Of a stretch of 39,096 bases of DNA, positions 14,948 through 23,567 are shown in pieces. The notes under the pieces were generated by a model. That model made no database searches and was not told the origin of the DNA. It saw only the letters and a list, made by a program, of their open reading frames with translations. A program made the translations under genes and the position numbers. The stretch is from DASUAL01 sp035763805 (GTDB lineage: Bacteria > Gemmatimonadota > Gemmatimonadetes > Gemmatimonadales > GWC2-71-9), in the NCBI GenBank assembly GCA_035763805.1, contig DASUAL010000022.1, positions 1-39,096 of the forward strand. Reading direction: 5' to 3'. How positions within the stretch are numbered: position 1 is the first letter of the stretch; every line of letters starts with the position of its first letter.

Positions 14948-16903
14948 ATGGCTGACACCAGGACTGTTGCCGCTGCGACATCGATGGTCCTCACATTGGG
15001 TGTGGCCTGCTTCGCGGAGCCGGGGTTCGCCCAGCAACCGGATTCCGCCGCCCAGCGGCCGGATACCAGCGTGTCCGCCGAGGCGTTGAAGAAGCTGAGC
15101 ATCGAGCAGCTGATGAGCCTGGAGGTCACCTCCGTCTCGAAGCGTCCCGAGCGATTGTCGCAGACCGCCTCGGCGATCCAGGTGATCACGCGGGAGGACA
15201 TTCGTCGCTCCGGCGCGTCCCGTCTCGCCGAAGCACTTCGCCTCGCCACCAACCTGCAGGTCGCGCAGGTCGATTCCCGCCAATGGGCCATCAGCGCGCG
15301 CGGGTTCAATAGCACTACCGCCAACAAGCTCCTCGTACTCATCGATGGGCGCACGGTTTACACACCGCTGTTCTCCGGTGTGTTCTGGGATGTGCAGGAG
15401 GTGCCCCTCGCGGACATTGACCGGATTGAAGTCATCAGTGGGCCCGGGGCGGCGTTGTGGGGGGCGAACGCCGTCAACGGCGTGATCAATGTCATCACGC
15501 GGGACGCCAAAAACACGCAGGGACTGGTGCTGTCGGGCGGCGGCGGTACCGAGCTGCGCGGCTTTGGTACCACTCGCTACGGAGGGGCGCTGGGCTCCAA
15601 TGTCCGCTATCGGATTTACGGCCGGGGCGTTGCCCGCGATCCGACGGCATTGCCCAGCGGCCAGGACGCGCCGGATGATTGGCACCTGGGACAGGGCGGT
15701 TTTCGCGTTGATTGGGACGCATCGACGATCAGCCGCGTCACCCTGCAAGGCGATCTCTACGATGGCCGCATCGCTCAGCCCAGCGCCGCTGACATCGCGG
15801 TCAGCGGCGGCAACGTGATGGCGAAGTGGTCACGGACGATCTCCGAAACGTCGACTCTCGCAGCCCAGTTGTACTACGACCGGACCCACCGGGACATGCC
15901 GGGCACCTTTGGCGAGGATCTCGACGTTTACGACGTCGAACTTCAACACCGTTTGCCATTGGGCGCCCGGCATGACGTGGTCTGGGGACTCGGCTATCGA
16001 CTGATCAACGATCGCGTCGCCAACAGCCCAGGCCTGGCGTTCTTGCCCGCCCATGTCGCACGAGACTGGTTCACCGGGTTCGTCCAGGACGAGATCGCAC
16101 TCGTCCCCAACCGGTTGCACGCAACACTCGGCACAAAGATCGAACACAACGACTATACCGGCTTCGAGATCCAGCCCAGCGGCCGTGTGAACTGGCGGCT
16201 CACTCCGTCCGGGACGCTGTGGGCCGGGGTCTCGCGGGCGCTCAGAACGCCGTCGCGCATCGATCGGGAACTGTTCGCGCCCGCTCAGCCACCCTACATC
16301 CTCGCCGGCGGCCCGGACTTTGATTCAGAAGAGGAGCTGGCCTACGAGCTCGGCTATCGCCATCAGCGGGGGGTGCTGGCTCTGTCGGTGGCGACCTTCT
16401 ACAGCCGCTACCACGGACTCCGCAGCCTGGAGCAGGTCAACCCGCCCGCGGCCTTCCCCATGGCCATCGGCAATGGGCAAGACGGCGAGTCCTTCGGAGC
16501 GGAGTTGACGGCCGACTATTGGCTCACCAACCGGTGGCGGGTCCGCGCCGGCTACACGGAGCTGCGCGTCCACATTTGGCCCAACCCCGGCAGCACGGAC
16601 ACGTCCCGGGGCGCCGCGGAATCCCGAACACCCGATCGCCAGCTCTTCCTGCATTCGTCGGTCGACCTGCCCGCCCACTTGAGACTCGACGCAGGATTCC
16701 GCGACGTTGGCGAGATCGCCAACCAGCAGGTCCCGGCCTATGCCGAGCTGAATGCCAGGCTCACCTGGCAGCCGACGGCAAAGTTGGCCCTCTCGGTCGT
16801 CGGGCAGAACCTCTTACACCGTCGGCATGCGGAGTTTGGCGCAGCTGCCACGCGTCGGGAAATCGAACGTGGGGTGTATGGGTTGGTCGAATGGCGCTTC
16901 TGA
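14948..16903 (+). CDS. TonB-dependent outer-membrane receptor
   Basis: A 651-aa receptor. A signal peptide (MVLTLGVACFAEPGFAQQ, cut after AQ) precedes a short KKLSIEQLMSLEVTSVSKRP segment typical of receptors coupled to signalling genes. The plug domain contains TASAIQVITREDIRRSGASR, ISARGFNSTTANKLLVLIDG and VISGPGAALWGANAVNGVIN. The 22-strand-type barrel ends in YGLVEWRF with a C-terminal Phe, the outer-membrane insertion signal. The substrate is not predictable from sequence. Starts 110 bases after the hybrid kinase; its last 13 bases overlap the YfiR gene. Confidence 0.93.
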   Translation: MADTRTVAAATSMVLTLGVACFAEPGFAQQPDSAAQRPDTSVSAEALKKLSIEQLMSLEVTSVSKRPERLSQTASAIQVITREDIRRSGASRLAEALRLATNLQVAQVDSRQWAISARGFNSTTANKLLVLIDGRTVYTPLFSGVFWDVQEVPLADIDRIEVISGPGAALWGANAVNGVINVITRDAKNTQGLVLSGGGGTELRGFGTTRYGGALGSNVRYRIYGRGVARDPTALPSGQDAPDDWHLGQGGFRVDWDASTISRVTLQGDLYDGRIAQPSAADIAVSGGNVMAKWSRTISETSTLAAQLYYDRTHRDMPGTFGEDLDVYDVELQHRLPLGARHDVVWGLGYRLINDRVANSPGLAFLPAHVARDWFTGFVQDEIALVPNRLHATLGTKIEHNDYTGFEIQPSGRVNWRLTPSGTLWAGVSRALRTPSRIDRELFAPAQPPYILAGGPDFDSEEELAYELGYRHQRGVLALSVATFYSRYHGLRSLEQVNPPAAFPMAIGNGQDGESFGAELTADYWLTNRWRVRAGYTELRVHIWPNPGSTDTSRGAAESRTPDRQLFLHSSVDLPAHLRLDAGFRDVGEIANQQVPAYAELNARLTWQPTAKLALSVVGQNLLHRRHAEFGAAATRREIERGVYGLVEWRF

Positions 16904-17493
16904 GCACGATGTTCGCCAGAGCGGCCAAACTGGGTGATCGCCGGGGCATGCCCTTGGCGGGGGCGTTCGCCTTCGCTGTGCTGCTCGTGGCGGGGCCCGG
17001 GTTGGCGGCGCAAACCGCGCGGGCCTCGGAGTATCAGGTAAAGGCCGTGTTCCTGTTCAACTTCGCGCAATTCGTCGATTGGCCAGCCGAAGCCTCTGCC
17101 GACTCCGACACGACGCTGGTGATCGGCGTTCTCGGGGATGATCCGTTCGGGGGTGTTCTGGACCAGACCGTGCGCGATGAGCGCCTCAACGGGCGGCCAT
17201 TCCAGGTTCGGCGCTACCAGAGCGTGGACGAGATCAAGATCTGCCACATCTTGTTCATCAGTCGGTCCGAGGCGGGCCGGCCGGAGGGCATTCTGGCGGG
17301 CCTCAAGCACCGGCCGATCCTCACGGTGAGTGACGCCGAGGGATTCGCCGAACGTGGAGGCATGATTCGCTTTGTGACCGACCGCAGCCGCATCCGGCTC
17401 CAGATCAATCCTGAGGCGGCGGAGGCGGCACACCTCACCATCAGCTCCAAGTTGCTGCGGGTGGCCGAGATCATCTCCCCAACGGGGCGTTGA
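16891..17493 (+). CDS. YfiR-family periplasmic protein
   Basis: A 200-aa exported protein. The signal peptide (about residues 20-40, PLAGAFAFAVLLVAGPGLAA) is followed by the YfiR/DUF4154 core: SEYQVKAVFLFNFAQFVDWP, LVIGVLGDDPFGGVLDQTV, CHILFISRSEAGRPEGIL, and the end GGMIRFVTDRSRIRLQINPE. In Pseudomonas YfiR is a periplasmic repressor of the inner-membrane diguanylate cyclase YfiN. Here there is no cyclase; instead the next gene is a membrane histidine kinase with a periplasmic loop, a plausible new target. The ATG overlaps the receptor stop; an internal ATG at residue 20 is an alternative start. Confidence 0.9.
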   Translation: MALLSTMFARAAKLGDRRGMPLAGAFAFAVLLVAGPGLAAQTARASEYQVKAVFLFNFAQFVDWPAEASADSDTTLVIGVLGDDPFGGVLDQTVRDERLNGRPFQVRRYQSVDEIKICHILFISRSEAGRPEGILAGLKHRPILTVSDAEGFAERGGMIRFVTDRSRIRLQINPEAAEAAHLTISSKLLRVAEIISPTGR

Positions 17494-17494
17494 A

Positions 17495-18991
17495 GTGTCA
17501 CTGCGCGACTGGCCGATCAAGCAGAAGCTGACGGCGATCCTCCTCCTGATCAGCGGCTTGGTGCTGCTGCTGACGTCCGCGGCATTTGTGACATACGAGG
17601 TCGTGGCGTTCCGGCAGACGACGTTGAAGAACCTGTCCACCTTGGGGCGCGTCATCGCGGCGAACAGCACCGCGTCGTTGGCCTTTGCCAACGAAACCGA
17701 CGCGACAGAAGTCCTGTCCGCGCTGAGAGGCGAGCCACATGTCGTGGCGGCGGGCCTGTACGACAAGGACGGCCGGTTGTTCGCGCGATATCCAGCGGTC
17801 CTACCCGGCGACGCCCTTCCGGCCGCACCAGAGAGGGACGGGTACCGCTTCGACCACGGGTACGTGATCGGACTCCAGCCGGTTGCAGAGGTAGGGAATC
17901 CACGCCTGGGCACGTTGTACCTCAAGGCCGACATGAAAGCCGTGTCCCGCACGTTGCGCCTCTCGGCCGCCATCGCTGCGGGGGTCATGGCGATCTCGTT
18001 GCTGGCTGCCTACTTCCTGGCCGCGGTCCTGCAGGGACGGATCTCGCAACCTATTCTCGCGCTTGCGGAAACCGCCCGGGCAGTCTCCACTCGGCAGGAC
18101 TACTCGGTGCGGGCGCCCAAGCTCGGCGAGGACGAATTGGGCGTGTTGACCGACGCCTTCAACCAGATGCTCGGCCGGATCGAGGACCAAGATCGCGCCC
18201 TCAGAAAGAGCAAGGAGGAGCTGCGGCGCTACGCCACGGAGCTCGAGCAGCGGGTTTCCGACCGCACGCACGAGCTCCAGGAGAGGAACGAGGCGCTCCG
18301 GCGCAATGCGGCGGAGCTCCTCGCCGCTAACCAGGAGCTCGATGCGTTCGCTTACTCGGTCTCGCACGACCTGCGCGCACCGCTGCGCAGCATCGACGGA
18401 TTCAGCCAGGTGCTACTGGAAGATTCCGCCGCGCAGCTGGACGACGGGGGACGGGCTGCCCTGCACCGCGTGCGCGCCGCCACTCAGCGGATGGGTACCC
18501 TGATTGACGACCTGCTGAAGCTTGCTCGAGTCACCCGTGCCGAGATGCGGACTGAGGTCGTGGATTTGAGTGGCATGGCGCGGGACATCGCGGACGAGCT
18601 CCAACGGACCACCTCGACACGGCAGGTGGAATTCGCGATTGCGCCGGGGCTCAAGGCGCGGGGAGACCCGCGCCTGCTCCGGGTGGCCCTCGAGAATCTT
18701 CTTCGCAACGGGTGGAAGTACACTGCGAAGCAGCCGCGACCGCGGGTCGAGTTCGGATCCATCGACGTGAACGGAGAGCGGCCGTTCATGGTCCGGGACA
18801 ACGGCGCCGGCTTTGACATGAAGTACGCGGACAAGCTGTTCGGCGTGTTCCAGCGGCTGCACTCCGCGGCCGAATTCGAGGGTACTGGGGTCGGCCTCGC
18901 AACGGTCCGGCGCATCATCACCCGGCACGGCGGCCGGATCTGGGCGGAGGGCGCCGTCGATCAGGGAGCGACGTTCTACTTCACCCTGTGA
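17495..18991 (+). CDS. Membrane sensor histidine kinase (periplasmic loop, HAMP)
   Basis: A 498-aa kinase. TM1 at about 12-36 and TM2 at about 158-178 flank a ~120-residue periplasmic domain of the CHASE8-like kind (STLGRVIAANSTASLAFANE). Then HAMP (about 180-232), a coiled coil with a repeated ELE/ERN pattern, HisKA of the bacteriophytochrome type (His291 in AYSVSHDLRAPLRSIDGFSQ), and HATPase_c (ENLLRNGWKYT, DNGAGFDMKYADKLFGVFQ, GTGVGLATVRRI). The GTG start is two bases after the YfiR stop, and its TGA overlaps the next reading frame. The periplasmic domain is the likely contact for YfiR. Confidence 0.93.
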   Translation: MSLRDWPIKQKLTAILLLISGLVLLLTSAAFVTYEVVAFRQTTLKNLSTLGRVIAANSTASLAFANETDATEVLSALRGEPHVVAAGLYDKDGRLFARYPAVLPGDALPAAPERDGYRFDHGYVIGLQPVAEVGNPRLGTLYLKADMKAVSRTLRLSAAIAAGVMAISLLAAYFLAAVLQGRISQPILALAETARAVSTRQDYSVRAPKLGEDELGVLTDAFNQMLGRIEDQDRALRKSKEELRRYATELEQRVSDRTHELQERNEALRRNAAELLAANQELDAFAYSVSHDLRAPLRSIDGFSQVLLEDSAAQLDDGGRAALHRVRAATQRMGTLIDDLLKLARVTRAEMRTEVVDLSGMARDIADELQRTTSTRQVEFAIAPGLKARGDPRLLRVALENLLRNGWKYTAKQPRPRVEFGSIDVNGERPFMVRDNGAGFDMKYADKLFGVFQRLHSAAEFEGTGVGLATVRRIITRHGGRIWAEGAVDQGATFYFTL

Positions 18992-19020
18992 TGGCCCGCT
19001 CCGCGGGCCTGGAGGCTCTT

Positions 19021-19464
19021 GTGAACCCGGGCAAGATCCTGCTAGTGGAAGACAACCCCGACGACGTCGCCCTGACGATGCGGGCGCTCAAGAGTCACAA
19101 CATCACGAACGACGTGATCGTAGCGCAGGACGGCGCACAGGCCCTCGACTATCTCTTCGGCACCGAAGGAGGCCCCGGGGTGGACGAGCTGCCAGCGGTC
19201 ATCCTTCTTGATCTCAAGCTGCCGAAGGTCAACGGGATGGAGGTGCTCCAGCGAATCCGCTCCGACGAGCGCACACGGCTGCTGCCGGTGGTGATCTTGA
19301 CCTCCTCCGACGAGGAGCGGGACGTCATCGACGGCTACAGCCTCGGCGCCAACAGCTACGTGCGCAAACCGGTGGACTTCGTCGAGTTCACCCAGGCGGC
19401 CAAGCAGCTCGGGCTATACTGGTTGCTCATGAACCGGGCACCCCCCGTGCCCCGGAGGTTCTGA
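19021..19464 (+). CDS. Single-domain response regulator (Rcp1-like)
   Basis: A 147-aa receiver without output domain. Acidic pocket in ILLVEDNPDDVAL, phospho-acceptor Asp64 in VILLDLKLPKVNG, Thr/Ser in VILTSSDEERDV and Lys in NSYVRKPVDF. Receivers of this type are partners of phytochrome-like HisKA kinases, as the gene just upstream is. The GTG at 19021 has GGAGG five bases before it and gives the usual N-terminus; an ATG at 18991, overlapping the kinase stop, would add ten unconserved residues. Ends the locus; the next gene is convergent. Confidence 0.92.
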   Translation: MNPGKILLVEDNPDDVALTMRALKSHNITNDVIVAQDGAQALDYLFGTEGGPGVDELPAVILLDLKLPKVNGMEVLQRIRSDERTRLLPVVILTSSDEERDVIDGYSLGANSYVRKPVDFVEFTQAAKQLGLYWLLMNRAPPVPRRF

Positions 19465-19525
19465 TAGGAAACGGCTCGATGGCGCGATACTCACGACCAA
19501 ACTCACAACGCTGGGAGGCAACCGC

Positions 19526-20674
19526 CTAGAGCCAGCGCCGGAACCAGGTCCGTTCAAACAGCACCTTCGCCCAATGCCACCGGCGACCGGGGGTCTTGAG
19601 CCGGACGACGGGGTCGGGAGTGGCGTAGAAGTTCCCGGTGGCGAATCCCGCCCGCCCACCGCCCATCTCGACGAAGCAGGCCCCCTCGCCGCCGAACTCC
19701 GCCGCGGGCGCCGCGCCACGCACCAGCGCGGCGATGTTTCGCGCCACGATTTCGGCCTCGCCTTCCGCGAACACCCCGGCTTTCGGCAGCAACTTCCCGT
19801 TTAGAAGGGGAATCGCCGTCACGTCGCCCACCGCCCACACGCGCTCGAACGGTGTGGCGAGCGTCTTGGGATCGACCGTCACCCACCCACCCGCGGGCGC
19901 GAGGCCGGCCTCCACGACGAACGCGGGCGCGGCGTGGGGCGGGACATAGGCGAGCAGGTCATACCTCGCGACCTCGCCCTTCTCGAATCGGATCGTGCGG
20001 CTGCCCGGCTCGACGGTGACGGGCTTGTGGCCGGGGAAGTAGGCGATGCCACGCGACGTGAGCATCTCGCGCACGGCCGCGCCGAGCGCCGGCCCCGCGA
20101 CCGGCATCGGCTGCGGCTCGGGGGTGTAGACGGCGACCTCGCAGCGACCGCGAACGCCTTGGGCGCGGAGGCGGGCCTCGAGTAGCATGGCCGCCTCGTA
20201 TGGCGCGGCGGGACATTTGAACGGCATCGCGGCGACCAGCACCCCGAGCCTGCCGCCCTGGAACCGGGAAAGGTCGGCGTTCAGGCCGGCCGCGCCGTCA
20301 AGCGTGTAGAGATCGCGCCCAGCCTCCGCGAGCCCAGGCAGTGCCTCGGGCCGCAGCTCGGCGCCCGGGGACAGGAGCAGGTAATCGTAGGGCACCTCAC
20401 CATCGTCCAGGCGCACCCGCCGTGCGCTCAAGTCGAGTCCCTGCACTGCGCCGAAGCGGAACGACACGCCGCGGCGGTTCAGGCGGCTGAGCGGGCGGGA
20501 GAGGCGTTCCGGACGCCGGGTCCCGTCGGCGACCCAGAGGAGCGACGGTTGGAAGAGGTGATCCCGCGCACGGTCGATCACAGTGACGCGATGCCCGCCG
20601 CCGAGGGAACGGCGCAGCCGCTTCGCCGCCACCACACCTCCGACGCCGCCCCCGACGATTACGATCTCGGCCAT
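19526..20674 (-). CDS. FAD-dependent sulfide:quinone oxidoreductase-like protein
   Basis: A 382-aa flavoprotein of the SQR/FCSD family, oxidising sulfide or a persulfide and passing electrons to quinone. FAD-binding GGGVGGVVAAKRLRR at the N-terminus; a redox Cys in AAMPFKCPAAPYEAAMLLEA; a second in GRCEVAVYTP; GDVTAIPLLNGKLLPKAG at the second FAD contact; and a third Cys in EGACFVEMGGG. The C-terminal WHWAKVLFERTWFRRWL gives amphipathic membrane contact. Last gene of the arsR-dsrE-sqr operon, separated from dsrE by 9 bases. The exact substrate (sulfide or another thiol) is inferred. Confidence 0.85.
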   Translation of the reverse strand: MAEIVIVGGGVGGVVAAKRLRRSLGGGHRVTVIDRARDHLFQPSLLWVADGTRRPERLSRPLSRLNRRGVSFRFGAVQGLDLSARRVRLDDGEVPYDYLLLSPGAELRPEALPGLAEAGRDLYTLDGAAGLNADLSRFQGGRLGVLVAAMPFKCPAAPYEAAMLLEARLRAQGVRGRCEVAVYTPEPQPMPVAGPALGAAVREMLTSRGIAYFPGHKPVTVEPGSRTIRFEKGEVARYDLLAYVPPHAAPAFVVEAGLAPAGGWVTVDPKTLATPFERVWAVGDVTAIPLLNGKLLPKAGVFAEGEAEIVARNIAALVRGAAPAAEFGGEGACFVEMGGGRAGFATGNFYATPDPVVRLKTPGRRWHWAKVLFERTWFRRWL

Positions 20675-20683
20675 ATGCCTGCC

Positions 20684-21034
20684 CTAGAAGACGATGACCC
20701 GGTCCGCCCACAGCGTCCAGTCGGTCAGCTCGTCGAGCGAGCTGCGACGGGTCCCCTCGACGAGCTCGGGGTCGGTGAGGCCACGCGCGTCCATGCACGA
20801 CCCGCAGACGCCTACTGCGGCGCCGTGCTGCAGCAGGACGCGTAGCATCCGCTCGAGGTGGTAGTAGCCCTGGGGGAGCTTCTGCCCGGTCTTGGCGCAG
20901 CCGGCGGCGTCGCCCATGAGAAAGACTCTGACGGCCGTTCCCTCGCGCTTGGCGAGTGAGCCGGCGAGCCGGAGGCCGTTGTAGGAGCGCTCGGTGCCGT
21001 ACGGGGGATCGTTGAGGATGATGAGGACGTTCAT
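20684..21034 (-). CDS. DsrE-family sulfur-relay protein
   Basis: A 116-aa DsrE/DsrF-like protein: MNVLIILNDPPYGTERSYNG at the start, VRVFLMGDAAGCAKTGQ, and GVCGSCMDARGL with the conserved Cys residues that carry persulfide sulfur in this family. It probably takes sulfur from, or passes it to, the adjacent SQR-like enzyme. Its ATG overlaps the regulator's TGA (ATGA), so it is co-translated with the regulator. Confidence 0.88.
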   Translation of the reverse strand: MNVLIILNDPPYGTERSYNGLRLAGSLAKREGTAVRVFLMGDAAGCAKTGQKLPQGYYHLERMLRVLLQHGAAVGVCGSCMDARGLTDPELVEGTRRSSLDELTDWTLWADRVIVF

Positions 21035-21429
21035 CGGCGTGCCCCCGGTGCCCCTTGCCCCACGGCGGTGCGGCGAGCGGGCCGGCGGGCGCGATCGGCC
21101 AGCCGGGCGTCCCGGGCGAGCCGGCCCAGCAGCACCTCGCGCATCAGCCGGAACGCGGTGAGGATGCGGGGATCGCTGATCCGGTAGAAGGCGTACCGGC
21201 CCTCCCGGCGCGCCTCCACGACGCCGGCGTCCCGCATGGCGCCGAGGTGCTGAGACAGATTGCCCGCCGAGGTGCCGACCGCGCGCACCAGGTCGCTGAC
21301 GGTCCGCTCACCGTCGCGGAGCGCTTCGATCATGGCGAGACGCGTCGGGTGGGCCAGGATGCTGCACGTCGCCGCGTGCAGCTCCAGCAGCCGGCGCTCG
21401 GCAGCGGCGCGGCTCGCATACCGTGTCAT
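21031..21429 (-). CDS. ArsR-family transcriptional regulator
   Basis: A 132-aa winged-helix repressor: CSILAHPTRLAMIEALRDGE, TVSDLVRAVGTSAGNLSQHL (recognition helix), GVVEARREGRYAFYRI (wing). The sulfur-sensing ArsR group (BigR/SqrR) uses two Cys; this protein shows only one (residue 22), so sensing may differ. The C-terminus is an unstructured Arg-rich tail. A palindromic site sits right ahead of the start, as expected for autoregulation. Confidence 0.88.
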   Translation of the reverse strand: MTRYASRAAAERRLLELHAATCSILAHPTRLAMIEALRDGERTVSDLVRAVGTSAGNLSQHLGAMRDAGVVEARREGRYAFYRISDPRILTAFRLMREVLLGRLARDARLADRARRPARRTAVGQGAPGARR

Positions 21430-21445
21430 GTGGTCAGTCTCTCAT

Positions 21446-21461
21446 TTTAGCGACCACTAAA
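21446..21461 (-). promoter_or_regulatory. Palindromic operator overlapping the arsR operon promoter
   Basis: TTTAGCGACCACTAAA on the plus strand: 5-bp arms TTTAG/CTAAA with further matches inside. On the minus strand the same place contains TAAAAT, a good -10 hexamer, about 14 bases before the ATG. A repressor bound here would block the operon. No clear -35 was found. Confidence 0.55.
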
Positions 21462-22079
21462 CCAATAACACCACCCCGTCCCGCTGCCAAGGGGGCCGGT
21501 TCTCTTGCGGCCGCCCTGGGGGACGTGAGACTAGACCCATGACGTCTGGAGAATTGGCCCCGGTCTCCGCGGGTGGCGGCTTCGCGCCGAGCCGGGCTCG
21601 GCTCCCCTCGGTCCGGCCGTGGAAGCGCGGACGGCCCGCTGGGCCGGCGGGCTCTTTCGCGCCGACTGTGAGGCCCTCTGCGCGCGCAACGGCGGGCACA
21701 AGCTCAAAGTGGTCGTCGCCGTGATGCGGTCCGGGCTGCAGCTCATGTACAGCATAGTTGGGCTAGGATCGAGCTACGCGGCGCACGCCGGTCGCCACGC
21801 TCTTTGACAATCGCTTCACCCACGGGGCAGCGTGCGGATCGGGCCCGGCGCGGATCCCTTGCAAGCACTGAGGCGTGCACTGGCACGGCCTCCCGAGAAA
21901 CACGTGATCGCGACCGGGCCCATCTCACCGCGTCGCATTCGCCACCACGCTTCCTACCGGAGCACCACCAGCTTGTCCACGCACGCAGGAGGGCACAACT
22001 CAGATGGATCGGCTTAGGCTACTCACAGCAGAACTCGCAGCATACGACCCCTGAAAGCAGCTCAGGGGTCGTGGCGTCT
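21462..22079. other. 618-bp intergenic stretch with one weak possible remnant
   Basis: No convincing gene. One plus-strand frame at about 21619-21807 ends ARNGGHKLKVVVAVMRSGLQ and LMYSIV, which faintly resembles the C-terminal helix of IS110-type transposases; the rest of such a protein is not seen. The remainder, up to the hairpin at 22045, shows nothing I recognise on either strand. Confidence 0.3.
22045..22071 (-). terminator. Perfect 10-bp hairpin downstream of doxX
   Basis: CGACCCCTGA / TCAGGGGTCG with a 7-base loop. It lies 8 bases past the DoxX stop codon on the minus strand, where a transcript end is expected. No strong T-tract follows, so it may act as a 3' stabiliser or factor-assisted terminator. 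Confidence 0.5.
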
Positions 22080-22472
22080 CTATGGCAGGACGAGTCTGCC
22101 TCCGCCGGTCAGCAGAATCACGAGACTCATCACGAGGAGCATCAGGTCGTAGTGCCAGCCGTATGCTCTGCCTCCCCAAAAGCCGATCTTCCATACGAAG
22201 ATCTTCTTCTGTATCGCCCCGAGCATCAGGAGAATCAGACCGATGGCGGCGAGTTGAATCAAGACCCCGAGCGCCACGCCCATACTACCGAGGACTTCCG
22301 CGACGCCGAGAAAGACCGTGAACCCGGTGCTCGCCCCGATGCTCTTCGACCGCTCAGCGGGATTCTTGAGGTGATTCCACCCGCTATCGAAGAACACGAC
22401 GGCGACCATGAGTCGCAGGAGCAATAAGCCGACGTCGCTGAATTGCAGCAGCGCGGGGAAGGTAACGCTCAT
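22080..22472 (-). CDS. DoxX-family membrane protein
   Basis: A 130-aa four-helix membrane protein. DoxX hallmarks: LLLLRLMVAVVFFDSGWNHL, then FLGVAEVLGSMGVALGVL, LILLMLGAIQKKIFVWK and GWHYDLMLLVMSLVILLTGG. DoxX proteins are linked to respiratory quinone or redox-stress functions, not fully defined. The ATG overlaps the stop of a 44-codon frame (ATGA), so it is translated with it. Last gene of a four-gene operon. Confidence 0.9.
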   Translation of the reverse strand: MSVTFPALLQFSDVGLLLLRLMVAVVFFDSGWNHLKNPAERSKSIGASTGFTVFLGVAEVLGSMGVALGVLIQLAAIGLILLMLGAIQKKIFVWKIGFWGGRAYGWHYDLMLLVMSLVILLTGGGRLVLP

Positions 22473-22603
22473 GCGCCTCTTAGTCGGGCTGCCGCGGATG
22501 GCGGCGCAGTTGTGCCGTCGTCGGGCCGCGAGCTCTTCAAGTCGTCGACCATCAAACCTCCCAGGTTCGCGAGATCTTCGGGATGCTCTTCGTACTTATC
22601 CAT
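22469..22603 (-). CDS. 44-aa conserved-looking peptide, coupled to doxX
   Basis: A short frame starting MDKYEEHPEDLANLGGLMVD and ending in a Pro/Ala tail. It is hydrophilic and acidic at first, without signal or membrane segment. Evidence that it is real: a GGGGGAG seven bases before the ATG, and ATGA overlap with doxX. I know no family. It may simply be a leader that sets doxX translation. Confidence 0.55.
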   Translation of the reverse strand: MDKYEEHPEDLANLGGLMVDDLKSSRPDDGTTAPPSAAARLRGA

Positions 22604-22652
22604 GGCGATACTCCCCCTCGTGCCAATATTCCGCAAAGGCACCATCCACGTT

Positions 22653-23567
22653 CTAGCTCGCACCGCTTTCGAGCCCGACGCGATCCCACCCACCACGTTC
22701 GGCAGCGGCCTCGTAGGTGCTCTGCAGGAATTCGAGCAACGCCCCCTCCGGATCGCGCGCGGCGCGCACTGCCTCGTACGGCAGGATCCACTCACGCATC
22801 GTGGGGTGGTAGATCGCGGCAGGCGGGCGCGCCGGGGCCTCTGAAAAGCCCGCGGGCTCCGGATAGGCGTACGCGTAAAACGCGGGCTCCGCCACTGGCC
22901 CGCCTACAGTCCCGGGCCACCATCCGGCGCTGATGCACTCATGGGAGTACGCCTCGCGCGTGACGTAGTCGGGGCAATTCGGGATCCCCCCGGGGTGCGG
23001 CGGCGCGCGGCGTCCCGAGAAGCGCGTGCACGACAGGTCGAAGGACCCCCACCAGAAATGAGATGGGCTGGACTTCCCGAGAAAGCGACCGCGAAACTGT
23101 TTCAGCACGCGATCCGTTTGCGTCAGGATCCGCCAGCAGCGTTGCGCCGCGTCGGCGTCGTACGACGCGTGCACCCGATCTGCGGTGAAGGGCGTCGTGT
23201 CGGCGATCTCCACGGGAACCGGCCAGATTCTCGTCTCCATGCCCAGCGCCGCCAACATGCCGGTGTACTCGCGGTAGAAGTCAGCGACGGATCGAGGGGC
23301 GAGGGGGATGTTCTGCAGCGAGGCGTCACTCGTCCGCATCAGCAGCCGGTGGTCCACGAAGTCGAATTCGATCTCGAAACTGCCCTTGGAATGCGGAATC
23401 GGAGATGTACCGAGCCCGCGAGCGGTGAGGTACAGCGTGACGTGCCACCAGTGATTTTGCTTTGGCGCCAGGGCGAGGCGCGTTTTCCCGACCATCTGCG
23501 TCCAGCGATGCAGCGTCGCATAGGTGTCCGCCCAATCGCTCAGCGGCAATTGGGGCCAGGCGCTCAT
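22653..23567 (-). CDS. DUF5996-family protein
   Basis: A 304-aa soluble protein starting MSAWPQLPLSDWADTYATLH. Conserved parts include KQNHWWHVTLYLTARGLGTS, GRFLGKSSPSHFWWGSFDLS and EPAFYAYAYPEPAGFSEAP; it matches the DUF5996 family by eye, function unknown. Its ATG overlaps the stop of the UBP zinc-finger gene (ATGA). Rich in Trp/His, suggesting a ligand pocket. Co-transcribed with the 44-aa peptide and doxX. Confidence 0.83.
   Translation of the reverse strand: MSAWPQLPLSDWADTYATLHRWTQMVGKTRLALAPKQNHWWHVTLYLTARGLGTSPIPHSKGSFEIEFDFVDHRLLMRTSDASLQNIPLAPRSVADFYREYTGMLAALGMETRIWPVPVEIADTTPFTADRVHASYDADAAQRCWRILTQTDRVLKQFRGRFLGKSSPSHFWWGSFDLSCTRFSGRRAPPHPGGIPNCPDYVTREAYSHECISAGWWPGTVGGPVAEPAFYAYAYPEPAGFSEAPARPPAAIYHPTMREWILPYEAVRAARDPEGALLEFLQSTYEAAAERGGWDRVGLESGAS

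Noticed and set aside
21619..21807. Possible IS110-type transposase end
   Set aside because: Only about 20 residues look vaguely similar, with no catalytic part and no terminal repeats. Kept as a remark in the intergenic entry.
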